Origin: Cryptomeria japonica
Taxonomy: Eukaryota > Streptophyta > Pinopsida > Cupressales > Cupressaceae
Reading direction: 5' to 3'
Assembly: GCF_030272615.1 (NCBI RefSeq)
Contig: NC_081408.1
Location: forward strand, 612,317,673-612,381,672
Length of the DNA: 64,000 bases
Program-made: the position numbers and the translations under genes
Part shown: piece by piece, positions 34,345-46,189 of the stretch
How the letters are laid out: each line of letters begins with the position of its first letter
Position numbering within the stretch: position 1 is the stretch's first letter
Notes under the pieces: generated by a model
The model's database searches: none
Told to the model about the DNA's origin: nothing
What the model saw: only the letters and a program-made list of their open reading frames with translations

Positions 34345-34640
34345 TCTAAATATGGACAAATCATTTCTTGGCTATTTAAATATATAAAAAATGTTTTACA
34401 AATCAGCTCATGGGCTTTTATACAAAATTGACATTTAAATATGTACAAACTAGCTCATGGCCATTTAGATATACAAAATTTGGCATTTAAATATGTGCAA
34501 ATCAGCTCATCACCATTTAAATATCCAAAATTTGGCATCTAAATATGTACAAATCAGCTTATGGCCATTTAAATATAAAAAATTTTGCCTCTAAATATGT
34601 GCAAATCAGCTCATGGGCATTTATATATACAAAAAATGAA
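34345..34640. repeat. 52-bp tandem repeat
   Basis: AAATATGT(A/G)CAAA(T/C) starts at 34,437, 34,489, 34,541 and 34,593, an exact 52-base register, with looser copies back to about 34,348. The unit also carries CAGCTCATGGCCATTTA and ACAAAATTTGGC. The array ends about 50 bases before the transposase stop codon of E2, in its 3' UTR. Confidence 0.92.
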
Positions 34641-34686
34641 TATAGAACAATTCGCCGATAATATATACAAAATTCTCAAAATCATT

Positions 34687-37555
34687 CTACCCTAAATAGT
34701 AGAATCCATCAAGTGAGCCTTCTGGATTGGCTCTAACCCCTATTGTGTCAAGTATTGCCTCATGGTTAGATTCATGAACTTTCCATAAATTCTTGTTATG
34801 AGGTCTACCATGATACTTAATCAATTGAATATTTATTGCAACAACAATGTTGGAGAAATGAAGAATATGTTTGTGTATTTCAAATTCCTTGAACAACCAA
34901 ACATTGGAATTATTGATAGGGTATCTCCTAAGCCATGTTCCAATCTCAACAATAGACCCTACTGGGTACTCAATACCCTCTTCATCAATGATTGTGGTGG
35001 TCAATTTTCTCTTAGGATCAATACAATGAGACAAAAAGTAATTTGTTCCTTCTTCATTGTTCTCTTTTGCAACAACTGCGTATACATGACATTTATTTTT
35101 ATAAAATGATATTTAATACTTAAAATAATGTTTGATGTAACAAAATGAGCCAAAAAAAATTCCTACAATGAAATTAACCAAAAAAATCACTTGGTTCCAC
35201 TAGGTCAAATACATGGTCGAAATCAGTTGATGCTTCTATTTGGTTCAACTACAATGCTTTGGGAAATTGATAGGTATCATTGGGAACCAATGGTCTACAA
35301 GACCATTTGTCAACCCACTCTTGTGATTCACATTCTTCCCACAAAAAATGCATACGTGAAGAGCAAAAATATACAATCTATCTAGTATAAATTACTACTG
35401 AACCTGCATTTGAACTTCTAAATGAGTGCATGTCACTCGATCCTGCAACTATACAAAAATATTGATATCTTTCAATGTCAGATTCAGTGATCAACCAAAA
35501 ATATATATGAACCGTTGACGTGCCTGCATTACCTGGTCCCATTGTAGAGTTATACCATCGCACAATTGTTGTTGCATCTATCAAGTCAGCACCACCTTCT
35601 TCCTTCAATTATTCTCTAGCTATGGCTCTTTTTATGCATGCTTCTACACCATCATGCTCTCCCTTTCCATCTCTAGCCTTAGTGAAATTCCAAAAATGTT
35701 GTACATTGCTTGTTACATGCATCCTAGTAAACCAATAGGTATCCTTGCATTCTTGAATTGTGAGGTGCAATTATCTGACCATATTATGTGTTGGTTGTAT
35801 GGTATGTTCATTTCCCTTAAATTATCATAGAAAACTTTAAAGCATCCTTGCACAAACTTTGACAAATGTGTATGATATTCACTTATGTACAAGTGATACT
35901 CTCTTACAACCTTTCTATCCTCCTCTATGCTATCATCTACATGCATGAATGCTATGTGTATACAAATAGAAACTTGTATAGAATGGTAATACATAGATTG
36001 CACTTCATTTTGAGGTTGTAGTGTATAATTTTCAGCAAAATCAACGATAGAGACAATGGTACCAAGAGAAAATGTGTCCTTACATAACTTGAATTGCTCA
36101 TCTAACCATCGAACTCTATGTCTATGCATTATATGTACTCATAAACTACTTTCTCTTGAAACATTCTCATAAATTCAGCTACACATATCATTTTTCATTA
36201 ACTCACATCTCTTCAATTCTTTTCCATCTTTAACCCCATATGTCACTGTCTTGTACTTTCCAAAAGAAGCTAGTTTCTTGCCAATTTTATGTGTGCTATC
36301 CTAATTTAGACATCTTGGAAAATGTTGTGAACCACCACATGTAGCACAAGAACCTTTCAAACACATCATCTTATAATAAATGCAACCATCATCTCTTTTA
36401 CATAGCACACTTGAAATAAATTCTCTTGGTGACTTAGGAGGTGCTTGAATATTGCATTCCTGCAAAACATCGTTCATGTTTAAAGTAAAACATGTATGAT
36501 GATAAATATTATAGTGCATGGAAAATTCAATATGCCTCCTACAACAACACCTGGTGCGTACATGATTAATCTTAACAAAAAAATGCTTTTCCATTTCAAA
36601 AAATCTTTGGCTAATTCTTATTTGAGGAAACTTTTGAAGGAATCTTTCATAAAATTTTGTTAGAGTCATATCCAAATAGTGTCTAGCATGTGGCTCATGA
36701 TTTGTAGATCCAATTCACCTTCTAACAACATCTCTTTGGTTAGGCAAAAGCCTTGTATTGTCATGCCAAATTTTTTAATTAGTGTTCTTATGAATCAACA
36801 ACAACCTTGTCTTTGCATGGTAGTCTACCCGAGAATGCCCAAAGATAATTATTGTTAGGATCCTTTATTTTCTCTCGTCTCTCTAATGATTTATGTAATG
36901 TTGTTCTACTTATGTTTAATGACTTACTTGTTTTTCTCATCAAATGATCATTTTATATTTTCTTCCTCATTATGGTTGATGTAATAACATGTCGAGTAAC
37001 ATTAGAATCTTTAGTACATGATTTTGAACCAATAGCTTGATATGCATCAAATAGATTTCTCACAATAGTTCTTTCACTATTAGTTTTAGATGATCTTAGG
37101 CCTAGAATTTTCATTGTCTCTAAAATTCAAATTTTTAATAATTTCAATAATTAATTGGCATCTTGCAGTTTGATTTAAGTTTTTGAAATAGTTTTTCCAT
37201 ATTATTTTAACCATTCTTCTACAAGTTCGTTCATTTATATTATAGGGCATTGGCCAAAATATTCTCATTAATGTCAATTAGATACTTTGGTTTCCTATGA
37301 ATGATTCTAGGAGGTGTTAACATTGGTGCATTGCATGCATTAGGTACATTCATCACATCAAATAGAGCGAGTGTATGTTCATCATTTAATTTATTATTCA
37401 TTGTAAGCTTTTCTTCAATTGCATTAGGTTCATTCGGTTAATCAAATGTTGTTGGTACATCTTCATAGTTTGTTTGATTATTGATTGTGATTTCTTCTTC
37501 AATTGCATTAGGTTCATTTGGTACATTGAATTGAGATGATGCACCTTCTTGACAA
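34687..37555 (-). pseudogene. E2 DDE-type transposase, heavily broken
   Basis: Readable parts in order: an N-terminal acidic region with two copies of PNEPNAIEE (37,520-37,400), then NERTCRRMVKIIWKN (matching the E1 RTHANRLYKQFFYN block), LRISQRSFE-like IRISQRFFE and CCCRRHIEF, the Cys cluster CIYYKMMCLKGSCATC, SIVDFAENYT, WSDNCTSQFKNAR, then after a frameshift near 35,735 GKGEHDGVEACIKRA. The C-terminal domain (35,034-34,687) has GTWLRRY and ends at 34,687. In the third motif the FFEAGHGKG of E1 reads FTKARDGKG here, losing the conserved Glu and His, while the Asp of EHDG remains. Many frameshifts and stops confirm an inactive copy. Confidence 0.7.
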
Positions 37556-37829
37556 ATTTAATTTTGAATTTAAGTGCTATCTAATTGGCCGTAATTTTAA
37601 AATTTTAATTTCCTTTTCTCATAAAATTGTGTCATTCTCCCTTTCAACAAAGTTCAAATTGTGTAGTCATAAATTCCATGAATTTTGCATTATTCAATTT
37701 TGTAAACTTTGTTCCCAAAATTCAAATTCCAATTTGAAATCTTCCCTCCAGTGCATGAGATTTACCACTATTAGTCTTACCTACACTGTCCCCATTAGAT
37801 GAAGCATTAGAATTAAAGCTTCCCAAGGT

Positions 37830-40800
37830 TTAATTACTGAGGAGATGAAGCCTAACTTGAGTGAATTTTTCAATGAGGATAATGCTAATTCTTCCCATCC
37901 TAATAACATCTCTATGTATCCAATTGATGATTCCAATGATGAGGAAGAAGCTTTGACTAGAGTATCTATCAAAATTGGATAATCAATTTGACAACTTTCA
38001 ACAATGTATGTCCCAAGAATACCCTAATAGTGAAGCTCTTCCATTAATTGAAGGCCTAAAGCACATGAATCAAAATGATAAGAATGGAATTGATATATTG
38101 TGTGGCATTGCTCATATTGTGTATTCTAATGTCATGCCTATAAAGGGTTGTGCTAAGAAATTAGGTTATTAACAACCTTCTACACAAATAAATCATTCTA
38201 TTCCTTTGACCACTCCAATGGCTATCATTCCTACTTTCACTTCAAACATCATGGCTACATCAACTCAAAATATCATACCTACAATCATTAGTCATGGGGA
38301 AAATTCCTCTTCCTCAATCAATCCTTCATCCTTACCCATGCCTTCAATAAGTATTCCCCTTGTCTCTCATCCATTAAATGTGACACCAGGGGGAAATTCA
38401 TCTAATCATTCTATTCCTCTTTTAGTGTCCCTTTTGCTACTCAATCATCTCCTATGCCTACTTACCATAGTAATCCTTCACCTTATTCTCAATCAATGCC
38501 TTCTTTCAACAACATCACACCACCTTCTCAATTTAACATTTCTAACATAAAATCTTCAACCAAAGCAACCATTAATAATCTTTCTCAAACTATGTCATCA
38601 TTGGAACACCAAATTGCTTCTATGAGTCAATCTAGGTTTAGTGTGCCCACATTTGATGTTGCGAACCCACTTTCTCTTGATATTGTTAGAGTTGTCCCTC
38701 CTAAACATGTTGAAGTCCCTCAATTGGAACTCTATAATGAAAAAGGCGATCCTTTAACACATGTCAAGACATTTCAAACCTTGTGTACTGACTTTGCTTA
38801 TGATCAAAGATTGCTTGCAAAGTTGTTTACTAGAACATTAAGAGATAAGGCTTTACAATGGTATTTCTCTTTGCCTTCCTATTCTATTACTTCTTTTCAA
38901 CAATTAGCAAATGCTTTTATTCAATAATTTCAAAACAACATAGGTCCTAAAATCACTTTGACTGATTTAATGCATTGTAAACAAGGTTTTAAAGAAAAAG
39001 CGATTGATTTCATTGGAAGATATAAGCATTTATGTTCTCAAATTTATTTTCAAGTGCCTAACTATGATATTCATAGAATTTTCATTTCTAATTTGCAAAA
39101 ATATATTAGAGACAAACTTCTCCTTTCTGAGTTTACTTCCTTTCCACAGTTGTGCACAATGCTTCACAATTATCAACTGATTGTGAGTCAACTAGAGCAA
39201 TCCACTCATGGCTTCGAGTGATAAGGCTGACAATGCTCAACAGTTGTTTATGAAGTTCAAACCAAGCAAATGATTCATCAAATTCAATGACAACATCAAC
39301 AACAACAATGTGAATGCTACAACAGGTGTGCCTCCTATTTCTAAATTTTTCAAAAGAGAAAGACAATTTACTCCTTTGAATGAAACTTTACATAGCATTA
39401 TGTCTCAGTTGTTACAAAGAAATATTATCAAATTTCCTCCAATAAAACCAGTTGACCCTTCTAAGGAAGCCTCACCTTATTTGATAATAAATCTTTTTGT
39501 CAATTTCATCATCAACCAAGTCATGATACTAAGAAATGTTTTGCATTAAAAAGTAAGATTTAGGATTTGATTGATAATAATACTATATCTGTGGTAGGTG
39601 TGAATGATAAGGGAAACAAATTAGTAGCTCCTCCTAATCAAAATCTTAAGATTTTTATTGATCCTTTACCTTCTCATACCTATAATGTGATTGAGACTGA
39701 ACATACCTCTTTATCTCCTTTTGATGTGACTACTACCATTTAAAATTTGGTGAATATGGTAGAGAAACAAAGAAAACCTAAGGACTTATGTATCACATTT
39801 GACCCTAGTGAGACCATTAGAGCACCTAATGGGCCTTTATACATAGTTGTGAAAATCAAGGACATGCCTTGTCGTGGCATGCTTATTGATCCTTCTCGCA
39901 TGGTTAATATCATCACTAAGGAGTATCTTTTCACTTTACATTTGCATAAGCCAATCTATGATGATACAAATGTGGTTGTTAAGTTATTTGATGTATTCTC
40001 TTGTCCTACTATTGGTTCTATCACACTTTCTATTAAAGTTCACACTAAAACTATAGATGTCATCTTTGTTATCATTCCTTCTTTCGAGCAATTCTGTGTG
40101 AAGTTGGGCTATCCTTGGATATCTTCCATGAAGGCTATTGCTTCTCCAATTCATAAGTGTTTTAAATTTCCCCACAATGGAGAAATACCAACTGTTAACC
40201 ATAGCTTATTTCGACCAGCTGAAAGAAGCCTTGGTGTTCCTATTGATTTCTTTTGGCCTAAACAATTCCAATCTCTTCCACGAAGAAGCGATCCTTTCTT
40301 TCAATCTTATTAAAAATGGAAGAAAGACATGATCATATCCTTGAGCCAACCTAGAAATCCAGATATATATATTCCCACCCTTCTTGAAGATGAGGTTCTT
40401 CCCTTGACACATAGAACCTAAGGAATATTCCTAGCCTATTCCTATGGATGAAACTATGCCTTCTCCTAAGAAAAATGGAAATATTCCTCCTAAGGTTATA
40501 CCTATACCTCCTCCTCATGATGGAACTGGTCTTCTTCCAACACCAAACGTTCCTCCTTTATATGGTGCAGTTCCACCTCCTTGCTCTTATAGAGAGAAGA
40601 GACATGCCTCTCCTCTTGTCCAACTTAAAAGACCTCAACCTAAACCTCCAACTACTAGAGATGAGAATATTCCCCCTTCAACAAATATTCCTCCTCCTTC
40701 TTAGTCTTTTGCTAAGACTTGATGAAATCATTGTGTGAGTGAAAGTCGATGAAATCGTCGTGCTCGAGCTCATGAAGTTGTTCCTCAAAAGCTTCAATCT

Positions 40801-41240
40801 CCCAAAACTACAACAATTGACATGATTCCCTTTTCTCCTAAACAAGATGTTGAACCTACATCTCCAAATCATGAGTTGCAAAAAACATGTGATGGTTTTA
40901 CTCCTATTCATGTTCGAGATCCTCTTTTTATAAATCTTGATGAAGAAATAGGTGAAAATGTTATTTATGATGGAAATACAAGTCCTAATGCTTCTGATAG
41001 TGACTATGAATATGTTTATGTGGACAAACATTTATCTGCAAAATTTTCAAAATCCTTAATCCTAGCTCCTAGAAATGAACATAGTGACTTAGCACATCAA
41101 CATATTCCTTGTTTGGATCTTGTGATAGCTCCATTAATTGTGCTTGATGTCTCTCCTCTGGCTTGTTTCCCACCTTCCTGAAATAGTGATCAGCAAGATC
41201 AGGAGGTGGATGACGTGCTAGATTTGCTTCATTAGCACTG
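37830..41240 (+). pseudogene. Gypsy-like gag-protease remnant without reverse transcriptase
   Basis: After an acidic leader (NLSEFFNEDNANSS) the gag domain is clear: VPQLELYNEKGDPLTHVKTF, LAKLFTRTLRDKALQWYFSL and IDFIGRYKHLCSQI are retrotransposon gag hallmarks. After breaks near 39,230 and 39,490 a zinc-knuckle-like block (FHHQPSHDTKKCFAL) and a retropepsin-like domain follow (LCITFDPSETI, RGMLIDPSRMVNIITKEYL). The D-P-S at the active site replaces the usual D-T/S-G. From 40,440 to 41,240 the frame is proline-rich and then acidic, with no reverse transcriptase, RNase H or integrase. Stops such as TAA at 38,170 (in GYQQPS context) and frameshifts near 37,960, 38,430 and 38,925 make it dead. 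It may have been a non-autonomous gag-only lineage even before decay. Confidence 0.75.
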
Positions 41241-41592
41241 TATATTCTCTATCTCTCTCTCTTTTTTTGTTCTTTTGTGATCATTCTTCTATGTGTATCC
41301 CTGTTCTTCTATGTTCCCTAGTAATGCCTACTTGAGGATGATGCAAAGCATTGAGATCTCTTTTGGTCTCTTTCATGTTGACTCAAAAGACAACTTCTAT
41401 TCTCTTTCTTCTAAGGTAATTTCCTTTCTTTGGGGAATGACGACTATTCTATGCACACATACATATGATATACATGAGCTATCATACAACAAAACTAGCC
41501 CCGAGAAAAGCAAAACTACCTCATGCTTTGTGTTTTGTGTTCATTATCCTTTGGTTTATTCCTTCATCAGGGGCTAAATCCTTGTGATAATT

Positions 41593-41594
<2 letters not shown>

Positions 41595-41668
<74 letters not shown>
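41595..41668. repeat. (TC)n microsatellite, about 74 bp
   Basis: An uninterrupted run of TC dinucleotides sits just upstream of the LINE insertion point in the gypsy-like remnant. Such tracts are length-variable and their true size in the genome may differ from the assembly. Confidence 0.97.
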
Positions 41669-41672
<4 letters not shown>

Positions 41673-41764
41673 TGTATCCTACCTTAAATAAATCACTCCT
41701 GATAAGGCGTGCACAATCGTTTTAATGTGGGGACATACACTCTGCTCATATTTTCCTTCTTAAT

Positions 41765-41782
41765 ACTCAAAGTTACTTAGTT
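41765..41782. repeat. Left copy of LINE target-site duplication (18 bp)
   Basis: ACTCAAAGTTACTTAGTT at this position is repeated without a mismatch at 46,172-46,189. The bases outside differ on both sides (T before the left copy, G before the right), which fixes the duplication at exactly 18 bp. Confidence 0.95.
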
Positions 41783-41943
41783 CTGATTGATTGAAAAATA
41801 GGTTTTAAGGACCCAAAACCATTACAACATAGTTAGAAAGAAAGCTGAGAAAAAAAAGGTCCACATACAGAGTGACTTGTCAAAAGACCAGCGAATAGAA
41901 AGAACAGCTAAACAACAAAAAAAGCAAAGAAACCAAGGAGACA

Positions 41944-43664
41944 CTACATAGTAATTTTCTTTAACAGATCCTTTGCCTTTGTCACCAGCTCATCATAAGT
42001 CACCCCAATTGCTTTCAGCTCCTCCAGGCCCTTATTCACTTTCTTTTCCTTCCTCTTCCAATGGGTATGGGTTCTGGGACCTTGGGCTTCCCTTGTTCCT
42101 TCAGCATCCAGGTCAATTTCCTGGATTTCCTTTTCGTCATCAAGCTTGCTGATGAGGGTATGGGTGTTGTTGGCTAAGATTTTCAGAATGCTGAGGCTCT
42201 GCTCCGCAATGTTCTTAAGGCACTCCTCTATCTTTTCCACTTTGGCGACTGTGTCTGAGAGGGTTTTTTCACTAGTTTCCACCAGGGTTTTTCTGTCCTA
42301 TATCTCCTTTTCAATTTTCTCAAACTGGGGATTAAAGGCATCTCTGATGTCTTCCACTTTAGCAATAGTTTTCTTCAAATCCTCAATAAAATTAGCCATA
42401 GTGTTCCCCTCTCCAATGTTAATGGTCTCCAGGATCAAGACTCTGTTGCAGAGTTTTTTGTACTCATCCGTAGTTTTCTTATTCCCATCAATAAGCCATT
42501 CTATGGTTTTCATAAAACCATTCAAGGCCTCGAGAGGAGGGCCAGAAGAGGGAGTCACTTTTCTAGGGGTTATCTGTTCATCTTTAGAGATATGGAGGGT
42601 GGAAATAGTGTTGGTGGCCCTAAGAGTCTCCTCCATAGTCTCCATATCGAGGCTGTGCTCAGCTTCCAAGGTCCTTGTTTGCTTGTCATCTTCCGGTTCC
42701 TTGCCAATCTCCTTTGGATCTTTGCCAGTCTCCTCTATTTTCTTTTGCTTCTTCCTGGTCTAGGCTTGGTTCTTACTTTTTTTCTTCAGCAACCCCTTAG
42801 GGTTCTTCTTCTCCTTAGGGAAATCAGAGTACTCTTCTTCCGAAGAGATACTAATCAAGGGTTTGCTTTGAGGTTTTTTTCTCTTAGAAGAAGAGGGTCT
42901 TGATTTCCTCTTCTTACTACTCTCATACTCTAAGTCATCAAAGCTTTCCTCATTATCAGTCGAGGAATCATTGTCTGATTTCTCCTCCTCCGAGAAATCA
43001 AAATCAGGCATATCTTCTTCCAAGTCCATAGAAAGCTGCATCTGGCTGATTTTACTAGCCTTTAAATAGTCATAAATGAGGACCATAAGTCCCTGGTGCA
43101 TTGCAGTATCACCCCAAGGATTTTCTTTGTAGGCTTTTAGGGAGGCATTCATAGAGCAGAGCAAGAAGTAAGGGAAATTCACTTTATCATTATGCCTAAA
43201 ATGATTTAACAAGACAAATTGATACCCATAAACTTTCGTAAACCTACCATCTAGAGTTATATACTGCATTAAAACAAAGAGAATTTCCCGCCAGGGTTTT
43301 GCAAAAGCCCTAGGTGGGTAATAGGTTTTACTCAAATTTACCAGTCTTTTCTTCTCTTTCTCAGTGACTGGGTACCTTTCAATGGCTTCCATGCTGACCT
43401 TCCTATCTCTATAGAAGTTGTAGCCCTCCCTGTTGAGACCCATAGCTCTAGATATTAAATCTTCGTCAATTTCCACCAGTTGGTCGCCCATTTTAAGTAT
43501 GCCCTTCTTCCAATTTTTGTAGAAGAAGCTAGTTATCTTTCCATCATGGCTGTGGAGTCTCTCAATGAAGCTCGAAAGACCACCCTTTTGCAAAATTTCC
43601 CACACCTCTTCTTTCTGCTTCCACTCCTTGCAACTGCTTGGCTCATATCTTCTCCTATTTCAGC
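41944..43664 (-). pseudogene. Extra ORF downstream of LINE RNase H, about 570 codons
   Basis: One reading frame runs from just after a stop near 43,665 to the TAG/TAA region at 41,944, broken only by TAG codons at 42,760 and 42,298. It begins RRYEPSSCKEWKQKEEVW without an ATG. A globular region follows (EIDEDLISRAMGLNREGYNF, YITLDGRFTKVYGYQFVLLN, FPYFLLCSMNASLKAY), then a Glu/Asp/Ser-rich and Lys-rich linker and a long coiled coil (ETSEKTLSDTVAKVEKIEE). The globular part is reminiscent of plant transposon-protein domains and of the protein at 7371 in general style. It lies inside the LINE target-site duplication on the LINE sense strand. It could be a third LINE ORF, a transduced host gene or an older nested insertion. 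Confidence 0.6.
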
Positions 43665-43879
43665 CCATGGTGTCATTTCTCACAGTCAAGTTTAGATTAC
43701 AGACCTAGTAAAATAGAGAGATTTTCGGAGCTAAAACAAATACCCAGAAAGTGTGTGTGGCATTAATGACCTGATAGATTTTAAAACACGTTCTGCTGGC
43801 TTTGATGTTATAATGAGTAATTACCTCATTATAGAAGTAACTAGAAGTGCTTACTTCAGTACTTATCATAATTGTCCTG

Positions 43880-46171
43880 TCAATCAAGAGTCTTTGGGGT
43901 ACTTCGATATCTTTCATCAATTATGATTTTTCTGACATCTTCGGGGAGACTGCTCTCACCTATCCATGTGGTAATAGTCTCATTCTTAACCGCCACGTTT
44001 GCAGCCCAATTAGCAAAACAGTTGGCCTCTCGATAGATATGGGATATGTGGCATTTTTTGAAGGTTCTAATGATTTCAATAGCTAAAAAAGTTATATTGT
44101 GAATAGACCAAGAGGGCTTTGAAGTCCCATTGAGACACTTTATTATATTATTGGAGTCCCCTTCTATCCAGAGATAGGGACAGTTCCATTTTTTGGCTAG
44201 AATAATGCCTTGAAGGGCTGCCATAGCTTCTGCTTTATGATTGGTTTGAGTGCCAATAGGGACAGCAATCATACCTTTGCAAATGCCTCTGTAGTCTCTG
44301 ACAATAGCTCCATAGCCTGAGGGACCTGGGTTTCCTTTGGCGGCTCCATCAAAATTGATTTTGAGCCAACCTTGGGGAGGGGTTTGCCATTTAGCTTCAA
44401 GCCTTTTATTGTAGCTAAGATTAAGACCATTAGTGATCTTCATATTCCAAGCTCTTAAGATGTTTGACTCCAGGGAATTATTAGAGTAACAAGAGACCTC
44501 CATGGTTCCCATATTTTCCTGAATAGCCCTTTGAATTTTCTGAAAAACAATGTCTTGATTTAGGGACCCATCCCTGAATATTCGGTTGTATCTTTCCTTC
44601 CAAAGACCCCACAAAATGTGTGGAAGAGAGAGCTGCCACATACATCTCAGAAAAGAGTTAGTCCAATGAATTTTCCAGGAGGAGAACAAATCTCTGATGT
44701 TGCTGGGAAACACCCAAGCTAGACTAAAGCTCTTGAGGAAGCTTTCCCAAATAGAGGTTGAGAAAGAACAGTGGAGGGAAAGATGGTCCACTGACTCTTC
44801 CTCATGAAAGCACAACACACACCTATTTGGAAGGGCAAAACCTCTGCATTTTAGGTTGTCAATAGTAAGGATCTTATTTTGGAGAATAGTCCAGAAAAAC
44901 AAATTGATTTTGGGAGTGAGACCTTTTAACCAAGCTTTAGACCAGAAGGGATTCATAGGAGGGGAGGGGGAAAGGATACAATACATCGAAGACACAGTAA
45001 AAATGCCTTTGGGGTCATGTTTCTAGATTAGGGAATCCTCTTCCTTATTCAACCAAATAGCAAACAATTGGGTTTTGAGCTTAGAGAGACTGGGATGAAT
45101 ACTATCAATCTTCTGCCAGTTGGTTCCCATCCCAATAATCTGCCACTAAGGTACCAAAAGAGCCAATATAGGAGGGGGCATGGGAAGCCCACTCATAGAA
45201 ATCCATAAGGGGTTTGTCAAAAAGCCAGGGATCCTCCCAGAATCTAACTTTTCTGCCATTTCCAAGTTTCCATGTCACTCCTTTAGCAATCACATCTTTA
45301 GATTTAGAAACATGGTTCCAGATACAGGATCCATTTATGCTGAGATCCAAATTAAGAAAAGAAGAAAGAGAAGAGGACATAAGAGAATACTTACTTCTCT
45401 AAATTTTGCACCATTCAGAATCAGAGTGAAACCATCTCCAAGCTTGTTTAGATAGGAGAGCTTCATTTAAAGTGTGAATTTTCCTAAGCCCTAGACCACC
45501 TTTGCTTTTTGGCTTACAGACCTGATCCCATGCCACCACGGACATTCTTTGCTTTTCCTCAACCCCAGACCATAGGAATCTTCTTTGAATTTTCTCAATA
45601 GCTTCAGCATACTTGACTAGAATTTTGAATAGGCTAAGAGCATAAATGGGGATACTTTGAAGAGTAGCCTTAAGGAGAAGGAGCTTACCAGCTTGACTTA
45701 AGAGAGCCCCTTTCCAACCTACAAGTTTTTTGTGAAATTTATCAACTAGCGAACTCCAATAGGAGTCAGGAGGGGCAATCCCCATGGGGAGACCAAGGTA
45801 GGTAGTAGGAAGGTCAGCAATCTTACACTCCAGAATTCTATTGATCCTTTGTTGTCTTCTCTCAGGGGTATTAATGAAAAAGACATCACTTTTGGCCCAA
45901 TTAATAAGTTGCCCCATAGTAGAAGCATATTTACACAAGGTACTCTTTAGAAATTTAGCTTCTGAGATGCTTGATTCCCCCATAATTATTGTATCATCAA
46001 CAAACTACTGGTGTGAACAAATAAGGTCAGTAGAAGAAGGTTGGAGGCCCTTAAAGGATCCTTTCTGCACCAAGTTTTCCATGGTCCGACCAAAGCATTC
46101 TGCCATAATAATGAAAAGAATGGGGGAGATAGGATCTCCTTGCCTAAGACCTCTCAAAGCTTGGAAAAAAG
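43880..46171 (-). pseudogene. LINE ORF2 C-terminal part: reverse transcriptase, zf-RVT, RNase H
   Basis: Motifs in order on the minus strand: LRQGDPISPILF (RT block 4), HQ-stop-FVDDTIIMG (the F-x-D-D catalytic box; TAG at 46,005 fits a lost Gln), TYLGLPMGIAP, KLVGWKGALLSQAGKLLLLK, QRRFLWSG and KGGLGLRKI (RT thumb). After a damaged segment at 45,000-45,100 come PKINLFFWTILQNKI and CVLCFHEEESVDHLSLHC (zf-RVT). RNase H follows with WLKINFDGAAKGNPGPSGYG, HKAEAMAAL, WIEGDSNNIIK and YREANCFANWAAN, which carry the four acidic positions D, E, D and a final N in place of the usual D. It is truncated at the 5' side, lacking endonuclease. Confidence 0.9.
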
Positions 46172-46189
46172 ACTCAAAGTTACTTAGTT
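46172..46189. repeat. Right copy of LINE target-site duplication (18 bp)
   Basis: ACTCAAAGTTACTTAGTT, identical to 41,765-41,782. Joining sequence left of the first copy to sequence right of this one restores a continuous gypsy-like flank. Confidence 0.95.

Larger units (their letters stand above)
29880..37560. mobile_element. Element E2: diverged relative of E1
   Basis: It repeats the E1 plan: a plus-strand gene of small exons (about 29,930-31,735) converging on a minus-strand transposase (37,555-34,687) whose core is clearly homologous to that of E1 (more than half identical by eye from WLD.QF to WSDN). Between them lie 359-bp and 52-bp tandem arrays. There is no AACGGGCCCCCGTT cluster here, so the family changes its terminal motifs or the ends are lost. 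The right end abuts a gypsy-like gag region at about 37,560-37,830. Confidence 0.65.
41783..46171 (-). mobile_element. 5'-truncated LINE with 18-bp target-site duplication
   Basis: 4,389 bp flanked by perfect 18-bp duplications. Reading the minus strand, the insert begins inside reverse transcriptase (FFQALRGLRQGDPISP at 46,170), continues through the zinc-finger region and RNase H to about 43,880, then carries an additional ORF (about 43,664-41,944) before its 3' end. The 5' truncation is typical of target-primed insertion. The 3' end reads ...CTATTTTTCAATCAATCAG with no long poly(A), which is unusual for an L1-type LINE. The insertion interrupts the gypsy-like remnant, so it is younger than that element. 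Confidence 0.93.

Noticed and set aside
42146-42763. Plus-strand 205-codon frame opposite the LINE extra ORF
   Set aside because: It is the antisense of the coiled-coil region (Leu/Ser/Phe-rich) and has no features of its own.
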